A DNA stretch of 64,000 bases from CAWAMD01 sp963783045 (GCA_963783045.1 CAWAMD010000005.1:1528531-1592530), one strand, 5' to 3'. Numbered from the stretch's first letter, positions 27,546 to 36,469 are shown. A program made the numbers and translations. Notes: generated by a model not told the origin, from the sequence alone.

Positions 27546-28319
27546 ATGACACGCCCGAACCGAATGACGATCGACGAGCTGTCGCAGGACTCCGGCGTGT
27601 CCAGCCGCAACATCCGCTACTACCAGACCCGGGGCCTGCTGCCGCCCCCGACCGTCGAGGGGCGCGTCGGCTACTACGACAGCCGGCACACCGACCGCCT
27701 GCGCCTCATCCAGGAGCTGCAGGCCGAGGGGCTCAACCTCCAGGCCATCTCGTGGCTGCTCGGCGGAGCGGGGGCCGTCGACTCGGACGAGGTCCGGCGG
27801 CTGAAGCGGGCGGTGCTCGACGGCTGGTCGCAGGAGGAGCCCACCGAGATCCCGGTCGCCGAGGTGGTCGAGGCCGTCGGCGAGGCAGGAGCCACCCGGG
27901 AGAGCGCGAAGCGCGCCGACGCGCTGGGGCTCATGGCCGGCGCCGAGGACCCGGACACGGTGCGGGTCCTGCTGCCGAGCGTGCTGGCCGCCGGCCGGGA
28001 GCTGCACCACGCGATGGGCGTGCCGGCGGACCGGGCCCTGGACGTGCTCGAGGTGCTGCGCGAGCACGTCGTCCCGATCGCCCAGGCCTACGTGGAGGTG
28101 TTCGACGAGGCCGTGCTGACGCCGTGGGAGGCCCGCGGCCGGCCGGCCGACGAGTGGCCGGATGTCCGCGAGGCGGTCGACCGGATCCGTCCGCTGGCCG
28201 GCGAGGCGCTGCTGGCCGTCTTCCGCCAGGCGATGACGGAGGCCGTCGCCCACCGGCTCAGCGACACCCGCGCCGCCGACGAGGCCCCGGACGACGACGC
28301 GCCGGCCGACGACCACTAA
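27546..28319 (+). CDS. MerR-family transcriptional regulator
   Basis: The 257-residue protein starts at ATG 27546 with GGAG seven bases upstream. The winged helix is classic: MTIDELSQDSGVSSRNIRYYQTRGLLPPP, GRVGYYDSRHTDRLRLI. A helical C-terminal domain of about 170 residues lacks the Cys ligands of metal sensors and ends in an acidic tail (EAPDDDAPADDH), so a lipid or acyl-CoA ligand is more likely than a metal. Divergence from fadE24-fadE23 across a dyad suggests that it controls them and itself. Confidence 0.87.
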   Translation: MTRPNRMTIDELSQDSGVSSRNIRYYQTRGLLPPPTVEGRVGYYDSRHTDRLRLIQELQAEGLNLQAISWLLGGAGAVDSDEVRRLKRAVLDGWSQEEPTEIPVAEVVEAVGEAGATRESAKRADALGLMAGAEDPDTVRVLLPSVLAAGRELHHAMGVPADRALDVLEVLREHVVPIAQAYVEVFDEAVLTPWEARGRPADEWPDVREAVDRIRPLAGEALLAVFRQAMTEAVAHRLSDTRAADEAPDDDAPADDH

Positions 28320-28501
28320 TCAGCTCAGCACCCAGCGGGGACGCCGAGCGGTGCGTCACCGCGTAGCGCACGCCGAGGAACGCGCTGACCGCTGCTCGAC
28401 AGCCCCATGCTGGGACGCCAGGCGCAGCTGCAGGAACGGCGGCCGTTCGGCCAGAGGAGGACGGAGGAGGACCAAGGGCGGGTGGCGAACCTTCTCCACC
28501 G

Positions 28502-29608
28502 ATGATCGATCTTCGCCTGGCCCTCGCCACCGGCGCCCTCGGCGTCCTCGGAGCCGTGGGTGTCGCCGTCGCGTCACCGCTGGCGACCCACGCCGATGTG
28601 ACCGGCCTGCGTGTGGCCGCGTCGGCGCCCCGCAGCCAGGCGGCCGCCACGCGGCTGCCCGCGCCGGCGCCGTCGCCGTCGCCGTCGACGACCTCGGAGC
28701 CCACACTCCCGTCGCCGGCGCCCACCCACCCGGCCGCACCCGTGGCGACCTCGCGCCCCGCCCTGCGGATCGAGGACGTCACCGCGCCCGATGCGCTGGC
28801 AGCGATCCGCGCCGTGACGGGCGTCCGGCACGCCGTGGCCGTGCGCGTCGGTCGCCTCGAGCTCGGTGCGGCTGCCGACACCGGCACCGGCGCTGCCGTC
28901 GACGGTTCCCGGGCGCTGACCGTCGCCGCCGTGTCACCGGCGGAGCTGCGCCCACTCGTGCCCCAGATCACCGCGGACGCGGACGCCCTGTGGGACCGGC
29001 TGGACGCGGGCGAGCTCGCCGTCGGCTTCGAGCCGGCGGAGCGGCTCGGCCTCACCCTCGGACAGCACGTCCCGATCGGCGGACGCTTCGCGGTGGACGT
29101 GCGCGTCGTCGCCTTCGCCAGCAACGGCACGCCGCCGATCGCCGACGCGGTCGTGAACCGGGCGACCGGCGCCCGGCTCGGCCTCGACACGGTCGCGCCG
29201 ACGGTCCTCGTCGCGCTCGACGACGGCGCGTCGGCCGAGCAGGTGGCCGACCGGCTGCGCGAGCGCTTCGACGAGGTCACGGTGATCCCCGACCCGCGCC
29301 GGCCGCAGCCGGTCAGCGACGCGCAGCGGCGGGGCGCCGCCACCGTCTGGGACGTGCTCGCCCTCTGCGAGTCCAGCGGCGACTGGCACGCGAACACCGG
29401 CAACGGGTTCTACGGCGGGGTGCAGTTCCTGCCCGAGAGCTGGCGGATGGTGGGTGGCACCGGGATGCCACACGAGGCGAGCCGCGAGGAGCAGATCTTC
29501 CGGGCGCAGAAGCTGCTCGCGCTGCAGGGGTGGAAGGCGTGGCCGGTCTGCTCGGTGAAGCTCGGGCTGCGACCGCCACCGCCGGGCTGGCCCGACAACA
29601 TCTCCTGA
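28502..29608 (+). CDS. Resuscitation-promoting-factor-like secreted protein (transglycosylase-like domain)
   Basis: The 368-residue protein starts with an export signal (ALATGALGVLGAVGVAVASP), followed by a Pro/Ala/Ser-rich linker to about residue 85. A middle region (about 90-270) has alternating beta/alpha character, repeated VA/LG motifs and no recognised family. The C-terminal 86 residues are an Rpf domain: WDVLALCESSGDWHANTGN with catalytic Glu290, GGVQFLPESW, and the second Cys in WPVCSVKLG. Rpf proteins cleave peptidoglycan to allow regrowth or division. No c-di-AMP riboswitch is evident in the 180 bp upstream. No strong Shine-Dalgarno is visible at this ATG, so the start is uncertain. 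Confidence 0.8.
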   Translation: MIDLRLALATGALGVLGAVGVAVASPLATHADVTGLRVAASAPRSQAAATRLPAPAPSPSPSTTSEPTLPSPAPTHPAAPVATSRPALRIEDVTAPDALAAIRAVTGVRHAVAVRVGRLELGAAADTGTGAAVDGSRALTVAAVSPAELRPLVPQITADADALWDRLDAGELAVGFEPAERLGLTLGQHVPIGGRFAVDVRVVAFASNGTPPIADAVVNRATGARLGLDTVAPTVLVALDDGASAEQVADRLRERFDEVTVIPDPRRPQPVSDAQRRGAATVWDVLALCESSGDWHANTGNGFYGGVQFLPESWRMVGGTGMPHEASREEQIFRAQKLLALQGWKAWPVCSVKLGLRPPPPGWPDNIS

Positions 29609-29645
29609 GCGGGGCCGTAACGCTGACCGGACGCTCCGGCTCCCC

Positions 29646-29808
29646 GTGGTGGGTTTCGGAAGTTCCTTCTGCATTCGATCGTCCCTGCATCCCGGATCGC
29701 GGCGTTGCTCGTCGTCGACGTAGAACCCCGCTACGACGACGACTCGCGCCTTGCCCTCCGGGCGCAGGAACGCTCTCGATGCGACGAAGGACCTCCGAAA
29801 CCCACCAC
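29646..29808. repeat. 163-bp imperfect palindrome (two 78-nt arms, 7-nt loop)
   Basis: The arms 29646-29723 and 29731-29808 are the same length and align along their whole extent. Both ends are GTGGTGGGTTTCGGA in inverted orientation, and the inner ends GTCGTCGACGTAG and CTACGACGACGAC pair with one mismatch around the loop AACCCCG. The middle pairs with small bulges. It fills most of the 243-bp gap between the Rpf-like gene and the next gene and codes for nothing evident. It could be a MITE-like element, a very long terminator or a structured RNA. Confidence 0.8.
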
Positions 29809-29851
29809 TAGGCTGCGGTCGAACGCGCGCGAACCGGGAGACGGAGCACCG

Positions 29852-31543
29852 ATGGGTCTGCTCACGCCGAGCCTGCCACCCTTCGACCTGAACGAGTGGG
29901 TGGCCCTGCCCTACCGCGAGCGCCTGCGCCTCATGTGCCAGGACTGGGCGATGCAGGGCTTCGGGGCGCCGCCGGCGGTGTACGGCTTCTACGTGCTCAA
30001 GATCGGCTTCTACGTCGGCATGTGGATGCTGTTCGTGATGGTCGGCCACTCGCCGGGCGTCGGCGGCCTCGGGGACATCGCGACGTGGTGGGCGCAGCCG
30101 ATCGCGTTCCAGAAGGCGGTCCTGTGGTCCCTGATGTTCGAGGGGATGGGCCTCGGCGCGGCGAGCGGGCCACTGACGGCCCGCTACTTCCCGCCCTTCG
30201 GCGGCGCCCTGTACTTCGCCCGGCCCGGCACCACACGCCTGCCCGCGTTCCCCTCGCGGGTGCCGTTGACCGCCGGCCACCGGCGCACCTGGCTCGACGT
30301 GGCGGCCTACCTCGCGCTGCTCGCGTTGACCGTGCGGGCGCTGATCGCACCGACGATCGGGACCGGCGAGGTGCTGCCGATCGTGCTGCTCCTGCCGCTC
30401 ATCGGCCTGCGCGACAAGACGATCTTCCTCGCCTGCCGCTCCGAGCACTACTGGGTCACCGCGCTCGTGTTCCTGTTCCCGGACAGCCTGTTCGCCGGCT
30501 CGAAGGCCGTGCAGCTGGCCCTGTGGTGGGGCGCCGCGAGCTCGAAGCTCAACCACCACTTCCCGTCGGTCATCACCGTGATGGTGAGCAACTCCCCCGT
30601 GCTGCGCTCCAGGAAGCTGCGCCGGGCGATGTACCGCGACTACCCGGACGACATGCGCCCGTCGTGGATCGCCGCCTGGCTGGCCCACGGCGGCACCGCC
30701 ATCGAGTACGGATTCCCCCTGGTGCTCGTGCTGTCCGGTGGCGGGCCGGCGACCACGATCGCGCTGGCGGTCATGTTCGCCTTCCACATGTACATCATGT
30801 CGAGCGTGCCGATGGGCGTGCCGGTCGAGTGGAACGTCTACTTCATCTACGCGGCCTTCGCGCTGTTCGGCGTGCACGCCGACGTGAGCATCCTGTCGAT
30901 GTCGCCGTGGCTGGCCGCGATGCTGGTCGCGTTCCTGGTCGTCGGGCCGGTGCTCGGCAACCTGCGCCCCGACAAGATCTCGTTCCTGCCGTCGATGCGC
31001 TACTACGCCGGCAACTGGGGCACGAGCTTCTGGCTGTTCCGCAAGGGCACGATGGACAGACTCGACGACCACCTCGTCAAGACGTCGCCGATCGTGCAGA
31101 AGCAGCTGCGGATCTTCTACGACGACGTGACCGCCACCGCCCTGCTCGGCAAGGCGCTCGCGTTCCGGTCGATGCACCTGCACGGCCGGGCGCTGAACGA
31201 CCTCATCGAGCGGGCCGTGGACGACGTGGAGGCCTACGAGGTCAACGACGGTGAGTGGATCGCCGGCGTGGTGGCGGGGTGGAACTTCGGTGACGGACAC
31301 CTCCATCACGAGCAGCTGCTCACGGCCGTGCAGGACCAGTGCGGGTTCGCGGAGGGCGAGCTGCGCTGCATCTTCCTCGAGTCGCAGCCGATCCAGCGCC
31401 ATGCCCACCACTACCGGATCGTCGACGCTGCGGCGGGGCAGCTCGAGGAGGGCCTCGTCGAGGTCCGCGGGCTGCTGGCGTCCCAACCATGGCCGGACGG
31501 CTCGCACGAGGCCACCGCCTTCGGCTCGCAGGAGCGATCATGA
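29852..31543 (+). CDS. Polytopic membrane protein, probable DUF3556 family
   Basis: The ATG at 29852 follows GGAG and gives 563 residues. Roughly residues 40-380 carry nine or ten hydrophobic segments with a conserved-looking RSEHYWVTALVFLFPD and SSKLNHHFPSVITVMVSN. The C-terminal 150 residues are soluble and acidic (DDVEAYEVNDGEWIAGVV, GHLHHEQLLTAVQDQCGF). Length, layout and the start MGLLTPSLPPFDLNEW suggest the actinobacterial DUF3556 family, whose function is unknown. Its stop overlaps the start of the next gene by 4 bp (ATGA), so the two are translated together and probably work in one pathway. Confidence 0.75.
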   Translation: MGLLTPSLPPFDLNEWVALPYRERLRLMCQDWAMQGFGAPPAVYGFYVLKIGFYVGMWMLFVMVGHSPGVGGLGDIATWWAQPIAFQKAVLWSLMFEGMGLGAASGPLTARYFPPFGGALYFARPGTTRLPAFPSRVPLTAGHRRTWLDVAAYLALLALTVRALIAPTIGTGEVLPIVLLLPLIGLRDKTIFLACRSEHYWVTALVFLFPDSLFAGSKAVQLALWWGAASSKLNHHFPSVITVMVSNSPVLRSRKLRRAMYRDYPDDMRPSWIAAWLAHGGTAIEYGFPLVLVLSGGGPATTIALAVMFAFHMYIMSSVPMGVPVEWNVYFIYAAFALFGVHADVSILSMSPWLAAMLVAFLVVGPVLGNLRPDKISFLPSMRYYAGNWGTSFWLFRKGTMDRLDDHLVKTSPIVQKQLRIFYDDVTATALLGKALAFRSMHLHGRALNDLIERAVDDVEAYEVNDGEWIAGVVAGWNFGDGHLHHEQLLTAVQDQCGFAEGELRCIFLESQPIQRHAHHYRIVDAAAGQLEEGLVEVRGLLASQPWPDGSHEATAFGSQERS

Positions 31544-32955
31544 TCGACGCTGTCGTCGTCGGCGCCGGCCCGAACGGGCTGGCGGCGGCCATCACCCTCG
31601 CCCGCGAGGGCTTCGAGGTCGCGGTCCTCGAAGCCGCCGACGAGATCGGCGGCGGCACCCGCACCCGGGAGCTGACGCTGCCCGGGCTGACCCACGACGT
31701 GTGCTCTGCGGTGCACCCCTTCGGTGCCGCGTCCCCCTTCTTCGCCTCGCTCGACCTCGCCGCCCACGGGCTCGAGTGGCGCTGGCCCGAGATCGACCTC
31801 GCGCACCCGCTCGACGGTGGCCGGGCCGCCGCGCTGGAGCGCGACCTCGACCGCACGGCCGCGGGTCTGGGTGCGGACGGCCCGGCCTGGCGACGGCTGT
31901 TCGGGCCGCTCGCCGACGGGTTCGACGACCTGGCGGAGGACCTGCTGCGCCCCATCCAGCACGTCCCGCGCCATCCGATCGTGCTCGCGCGGTTCGGGGT
32001 GCACGCGCTGCAGTCGGCCACGCTGCTGGCGCGCCGCTGGCAGTCCGACGAGGCCCGGGGCCTGTTCGGGGGCGTCGCGGCCCATGCCATCTACGCGCTC
32101 GACAGGCCGACCACGGCCGCGGTCGGGCTCATGCTGACGGCGGCAGCCCACCACGTCGGCTGGCCCGTGGCGGCCGGCGGGTCACGGTCCATCACGGATG
32201 CGATGGCGAGCGTGCTCACCTCGCTCGGCGGCACGATCACGACCGGGGTCCGCGTGTCGTCGCTGCGGGACGTACCGCCGGCGCGGGTCGTCCTGCTCGA
32301 CACCTCCCCCACGGACGTGCTCACGATCGTCGGCGACCGGCTGCCGAGCCACGTGCGCAAGCAGCTCGCCGGCTACCGCTACGGCCCGGGGGTCTGCAAG
32401 GTCGACCTCGCGGTCGAGGGCGGGGTGCCGTGGGAGGCCGACGCCTGCCGGCGCGCCGGCACGGTGCACGTCGGGGGGACCATCGAGGAGATCAACGCCG
32501 GTGAGCGCAACGTCGCGAAGGGGCGGATGCCCGAGCGGCCGTTCGTGCTGGTGGCGCAGCAGTACCTCGCGGACCCGCAGCGCTCGGCCGGCGACGTGCA
32601 CCCGGTGTGGGCCTACGGCCACGTGCCGAACGGCTACACGGGCGACGCCGCCGAGACGATCGTCGACCAGATCGAGCGGTTCGCGCCCGGGCTGCGCGAC
32701 CGGATCGTCGGCCGGCACGTGTGGGCCCCGGCCGACCTCGCGGACTACAACCGCAACTACGTGGGCGGGGACATCGCGGCGGGCGCGAACGACCCCTGGC
32801 AGGTGCTCGTGCGCCCGCGCCTCGCCCCCGATCCGTACTTCACGGGGGCGCCGGGCGTGTTCCTGTGCTCGTCGGCGACCCCGCCGGGGCCCGGGGTGCA
32901 CGGCATGTGCGGGGCGAACGCCGCCCGCTCGGCCCTGAAGGTGCTGCGGTCCTGA
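31540..32955 (+). CDS. NAD(P)/FAD-dependent oxidoreductase, phytoene-desaturase/carotenoid-type
   Basis: The 471-residue protein begins with a Rossmann dinucleotide site (DAVVVGAGPNGLAAAITLA, LEAADEIGGGTRT) and ends with the FAD-binding block typical of the CrtI-like/NAD(P)-BP-Rossmann group (SSATPPGPGVHGMCGANAARSA). The substrate region is not diagnostic. It is translationally coupled to the DUF3556-like membrane protein, which could present or export a lipid substrate. A short copy of its last codons recurs at 34690-34724. Confidence 0.85.
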   Translation: MIDAVVVGAGPNGLAAAITLAREGFEVAVLEAADEIGGGTRTRELTLPGLTHDVCSAVHPFGAASPFFASLDLAAHGLEWRWPEIDLAHPLDGGRAAALERDLDRTAAGLGADGPAWRRLFGPLADGFDDLAEDLLRPIQHVPRHPIVLARFGVHALQSATLLARRWQSDEARGLFGGVAAHAIYALDRPTTAAVGLMLTAAAHHVGWPVAAGGSRSITDAMASVLTSLGGTITTGVRVSSLRDVPPARVVLLDTSPTDVLTIVGDRLPSHVRKQLAGYRYGPGVCKVDLAVEGGVPWEADACRRAGTVHVGGTIEEINAGERNVAKGRMPERPFVLVAQQYLADPQRSAGDVHPVWAYGHVPNGYTGDAAETIVDQIERFAPGLRDRIVGRHVWAPADLADYNRNYVGGDIAAGANDPWQVLVRPRLAPDPYFTGAPGVFLCSSATPPGPGVHGMCGANAARSALKVLRS

Positions 32956-32958
32956 CCG

Positions 32959-34545
32959 TCACTTCTCGTCGGGGCAGTGCTCGCTCTGCGTCTTCTGCTC
33001 GTCCTCGAAGAGCTTCTTGTCCACCTCGTCGAGGCTGAGTCCGAGGAACTTCAGGTCGTAGCCGCCCTTGACGACCTCCCGCACGTAGGCCGACTTGCAC
33101 AGCGACGAGGCCGGGAACCCGGCGGCGGGCCCGCCCCATCGCAGGTTCGAGCCGATCACCGCCCCGACCTTCAGATGCGGGATGATGCCCTGCTCGAGGA
33201 TGGAGATGGACACGACGGGGAACGCGAGCCCGAACTCGGCGTTGACGTCGAGCCCCATGCTCGCCGCGGAGTCGGCGGGCTTCGGGTCCATCTCGTCGAT
33301 GGCCGTGTTCCCCGACATCGACACGTCGGTGCCCTCGTAGCTGAAGCCGGCGTCGCCCCGGTAGGTGAACGAGGACTCGGCCGTCGCCGAGGCGTTCGCC
33401 TTCGCGTCGACCTTGCCGATGACCTCCGCCGTCAGGTCGAGGGTGACGGGGATGGGGCCGACGAGCCACGTGTAGGTGAGCATGGGGACCGGCACGTCGA
33501 AGTTCACCGGCGTGACGCCGGCTCCGGCGACCGCCAGGGACAGGTGGAAGTTGCTGGCGAGCTGGTTCACGTTCACGTCGGACGACGCGAGCTCACCGTC
33601 CCCGTACTCGTTGGAGGCGACGGCCCGCAGGCTGCCGATCGTGCCCTCGCCTCGGAATGCCATCTTCGTGTCGTTGCTGCCGCCACGCGAGACGACGGTG
33701 AGGATGTCCACCGTGTCACCGTGCGCGGTGAGGCGGAACTGGTATTTGTTCCCATCCGGGGAGTCGTAGATCCACTCGACCTGGCCGGAGTCGGGCTTCC
33801 GGTTGATCTGCAGCGACGGCTCGCTGTCATCGACCGGGATGATCCGCCCGTCGGGCATCGTCATCGCGACCCGGGCGAGGTGGACGCGTCCGGACGCCGC
33901 GGACTGCACGTCGGGACCGGGCCCGGGGCCGAATCCGGGCACCGCGGCGGCGGATCCGGACCCGGACCCACCGCTCGTGGCCGTCAGGAACTGGTCGTAG
34001 TCGAACCGGATCGGCACGTCCCAGGCCACCTCGCCGTCCTGGATGGCGTCGGCGAGGCTCGCCTGCTCGGTGGTGACGGTCGTCGTGCCGTCCGCCGACG
34101 AGGTGCCGGTGATGCGGCGCAGGGCCGTGCCGGCGATCAGCAGGACCCGCCCCTCGGACAGGTCGATCCCGACCGCATCGGCGGCGCCGGTGTCGAACGT
34201 GTAGGTGCCCGAGGACGGGTCGGCGGACGTGAGCGCGTCGAGCGCGTCGCCGTCGACCACCGTCGTGTCGTTCGCGTAGGTCACGTCCCAGGTGGTCTTC
34301 CCGTCGGTCACGAGATGGCCCCGCTGGGTGTCGGTGAGCATCGCCGCAGCGCCCGCGCCACCCGAGGCGCTGCTGGCGCCGCTGCTGCCGCCCGTGCCGT
34401 CGCTCGTTCCTCCGCCCCCCGCCTGCTCGCTGCTCACGGCGCCGGCCGTCCCCTCGTCGGTCGGGCCCGGCGATCCGCCACACCCCGCAAGGAGGAGTGC
34501 CGCCACCAGGACCGACGCTGCCCACCGTCGCGTCCCGCGCCGCAT
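32959..34545 (-). CDS. Large lipoprotein of unknown function
   Basis: The ATG at 34545 gives 528 residues; an in-frame ATG at 34575 only lengthens the n-region. The signal peptide ends in LLLAGC, then a Gly/Ser/Thr-rich linker follows (about 25-65). The mature protein is rich in predicted beta strands, with repeated Asp/Thr-rich segments and a Gly-Ser-Pro linker near residue 200. It lacks a recognised domain. The C-terminal 60 residues are helical and charged, with two Cys (ASSLCK, SEHCPDEK). It is convergent with the oxidoreductase gene, with 3 bp between stops. Confidence 0.75.
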   Translation of the reverse strand: MRRGTRRWAASVLVAALLLAGCGGSPGPTDEGTAGAVSSEQAGGGGTSDGTGGSSGASSASGGAGAAAMLTDTQRGHLVTDGKTTWDVTYANDTTVVDGDALDALTSADPSSGTYTFDTGAADAVGIDLSEGRVLLIAGTALRRITGTSSADGTTTVTTEQASLADAIQDGEVAWDVPIRFDYDQFLTATSGGSGSGSAAAVPGFGPGPGPDVQSAASGRVHLARVAMTMPDGRIIPVDDSEPSLQINRKPDSGQVEWIYDSPDGNKYQFRLTAHGDTVDILTVVSRGGSNDTKMAFRGEGTIGSLRAVASNEYGDGELASSDVNVNQLASNFHLSLAVAGAGVTPVNFDVPVPMLTYTWLVGPIPVTLDLTAEVIGKVDAKANASATAESSFTYRGDAGFSYEGTDVSMSGNTAIDEMDPKPADSAASMGLDVNAEFGLAFPVVSISILEQGIIPHLKVGAVIGSNLRWGGPAAGFPASSLCKSAYVREVVKGGYDLKFLGLSLDEVDKKLFEDEQKTQSEHCPDEK

Positions 34546-34689
34546 CCTGTCCCTCGTGCTCGACGACACCCACACACCACCCGTTCCTGCGCAGCCGTCG
34601 GCCCAGCGAAGGACATACGGGGTGTAGGGCGCTTTCTACGCGACGTGGCCCGCGACGGCAAGGAGGTGGCTGGCTCGACGTGGCGATCC

Positions 34690-34727
34690 GGCCTCGGTCG
34701 GCGCTGACGGTGCTGCGGTCCTGACCG
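34690..34727 (+). pseudogene. Possible 3' footprint of a second oxidoreductase copy
   Basis: This stretch reads RSALTVLRS-stop, against RSALKVLRS-stop at the end of the oxidoreductase at 31540-32955. A 19-bp identical stretch (32940-32958 and 34709-34727) runs through the stop codon. Nothing of the rest of such a gene is present upstream. The match is short, so it could be chance or a recombination scar. Confidence 0.3.
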
Positions 34728-34755
34728 GGTCGGGCGACAGCCGGAGCTCCGGTCG

Positions 34756-35523
34756 TCAGGCGCTCAGGGCCGTCGCGACCGCCCGGACCAGTGCGCCCTT
34801 GTCCATGCTCGAGCGGCCGGGCACGTCGAGGGCCTGCGCGCGGGCGTACAGCTCGGCCTTCGTCCCGGCGGCCAGCGCCGCCTCGAGCCCGTCGTGGAGC
34901 AGCACGGCGACCCTGGCGAGGTCTTCCTGGAAGGCGGCGCGGGCCTCGTGGCGGTCGTCGTCGGACGGGGCGCGCAGGATCGCCGACGGGTGGACGGTCG
35001 CGGTGACGACGGTGCCCTGCGGCCCGGGGTGGATCTCGCCGCGCTGCCGGGTGACCCGGAATCCGCTGCCGAGCAGCGCCTGGCCGGCGGTGGACCCGAG
35101 GCACAGCAGCGCCCGCGCGCCGGTGGCGCCGACCTCGGCCTGCAGCCACGGCAGGCAGGACCGGATCTCGATGCGGTTCGGCTTCTCGTGGATCCGTCGC
35201 TTGCCGCGCCGCTCGGACCACTTGAAGTGCTTCACCGTGTTCGTCACGTAGATCGCGTCACGGTCGATCCCGACGGCCTCGAACCCGCGGTCGAGCTCGT
35301 CGCCGGCCGGCCCGACGAAGGGCAGCCCCTGCTGGTCCTCCTGGTCGCCGGGCTGCTCGCCGACGACGACGAGCTCGGCGTCGGCGGCGCCCTGCCCGAA
35401 CACCGTCTGCGTCCCCGTCTCGTGGAGGTCGCACGCCGTGCAGCCGGCGGCCGCGGCGCGCAGCTCCTCGAGCGACGCGTCCGGCGTGATCAGGTCGGCG
35501 GCGGTTCGCTCGGGGTCGGCCAT
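34756..35523 (-). CDS. udgX: UdgX-type uracil-DNA binding protein/glycosylase with C-terminal helical domain
   Basis: The 255-residue protein has family-4-like UDG motif A GEQPGDQEDQQGLPFVGPAG, the NTVKHFKW segment and the UdgX-specific loop KRRIHEKP. In mycobacterial UdgX the His of that loop becomes covalently bound to the excised uracil. The four Cys expected for the 4Fe-4S cluster are seen (CTACDLHETG near the N-terminus, RSCLPW and LLCLGS). About 45 C-terminal residues (KAELYARAQALDVPGRSSMD) form a Rho-N/SAP-like helical add-on. The start at ATG 35523 follows GAGGAG. It is presumably a DNA repair or damage-tolerance protein. Confidence 0.9.
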   Translation of the reverse strand: MADPERTAADLITPDASLEELRAAAAGCTACDLHETGTQTVFGQGAADAELVVVGEQPGDQEDQQGLPFVGPAGDELDRGFEAVGIDRDAIYVTNTVKHFKWSERRGKRRIHEKPNRIEIRSCLPWLQAEVGATGARALLCLGSTAGQALLGSGFRVTRQRGEIHPGPQGTVVTATVHPSAILRAPSDDDRHEARAAFQEDLARVAVLLHDGLEAALAAGTKAELYARAQALDVPGRSSMDKGALVRAVATALSA

Positions 35524-35594
35524 CGCCTCGCTCCTCGTCGCGGCGTCGTCCCACGACCGTAGGCACTGCCATCGCGCCGACCACGGGCGAGCGG

Positions 35595-36401
35595 TCAGCG
35601 GACGCCGACGACGACCGTGGCGTCGAGCCCGTCGTCGCGGACCACCCGCGGGATCAGCCCGCCACCGGCCACGAGGGCCGCGGTTCGCGCGGCCTGCTCC
35701 ACGCTGGTCTCGAGCAGCAGGGCGCCGCCCGGCGCCAGCCACGCGGGCGCCCCGACGGCCACCCGCCGGTGGAGGTCGAGGCCGTCGGCGCCGCCGTCGA
35801 GCGCCGTCCGCGGCTCGTGGTCCCGCGCCTCGGGCGGCAGGGTGGCGATCGCGTCGGTGGGCACGTACGGGGCGTTGCAGACCAGCACGTCGACCCGTCC
35901 CCGGAGCCGGCCGGGCAGCGGTTCGTACAGGTCGCCGGCGTGGACCTCACCGTCGGACACCGCCGCCCCGGCGCCGGCGAGGTTTCGCCGGGCGCAGCGG
36001 ACCGCGACCGGGTCGCAGTCCACCGCGTGGAGCTCGATCGCCCCGCAGGTCGCGCGCAGGGCCGCCCCGATGGCGCCCGTGCCACAGCACAGGTCGACGA
36101 CGACGGCGCCGGGCGCCAGCAGGGTGGCGGCCTGCCGGACGAGCAGCTCGGTGCGCCGCCGCGGGACGAAGACGCCGGGCTCGACGGCGATCCGCAGCCC
36201 CGCGAAGGCCGCCCAGCCGACGACCTGCTCGAGGGGCGTGCCGGCCGCGCGCCGGGCGACCAGGGCCGCGAGCTCGGTGGCGCTGCGCGCCGCCGCGACG
36301 AGCACGTCGGCCTCGTCGTCGGCGAAGACGCACCCGGCGGCGCTCAGGCGGGCGGCGACGGCGGGGCGCGACAGCGCCACGGGATCGGGTGAGATGGTCA
36401 C
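35595..36401 (-). CDS. PrmC/HemK-related protein-(glutamine-N5) methyltransferase-like protein
   Basis: Starting at GTG 36401 gives 268 residues; extending to 36491 would pull in an AT-rich promoter-like stretch, so the short form is preferred. The SAM site is VVVDLCCGTGAIGAAL, followed by HAVDCDPVAV. The NPPY motif that contacts the target amide is replaced by NAPYVPT, a variant seen in the actinobacterial PrmC-related group. The helical N-terminal domain (ARRAAGTPLEQVVGWAAF) is present. Release factor methylation is possible but not certain. It is divergent from the hemerythrin-domain gene. Confidence 0.82.
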   Translation of the reverse strand: MTISPDPVALSRPAVAARLSAAGCVFADDEADVLVAAARSATELAALVARRAAGTPLEQVVGWAAFAGLRIAVEPGVFVPRRRTELLVRQAATLLAPGAVVVDLCCGTGAIGAALRATCGAIELHAVDCDPVAVRCARRNLAGAGAAVSDGEVHAGDLYEPLPGRLRGRVDVLVCNAPYVPTDAIATLPPEARDHEPRTALDGGADGLDLHRRVAVGAPAWLAPGGALLLETSVEQAARTAALVAGGGLIPRVVRDDGLDATVVVGVR

Positions 36402-36469
36402 GGCGCATGCTACGGCGTCGGCGGCCCCGGTCGCCGCGCCGATGGAGCGGTCGCACCTCGCACGAGACG

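Noticed and set aside
28320..28501. Possible c-di-AMP (ydaO-type) riboswitch upstream of the Rpf-like gene
   Set aside because: Such riboswitches often precede actinobacterial rpf genes, but the conserved core blocks are not recognisable here.
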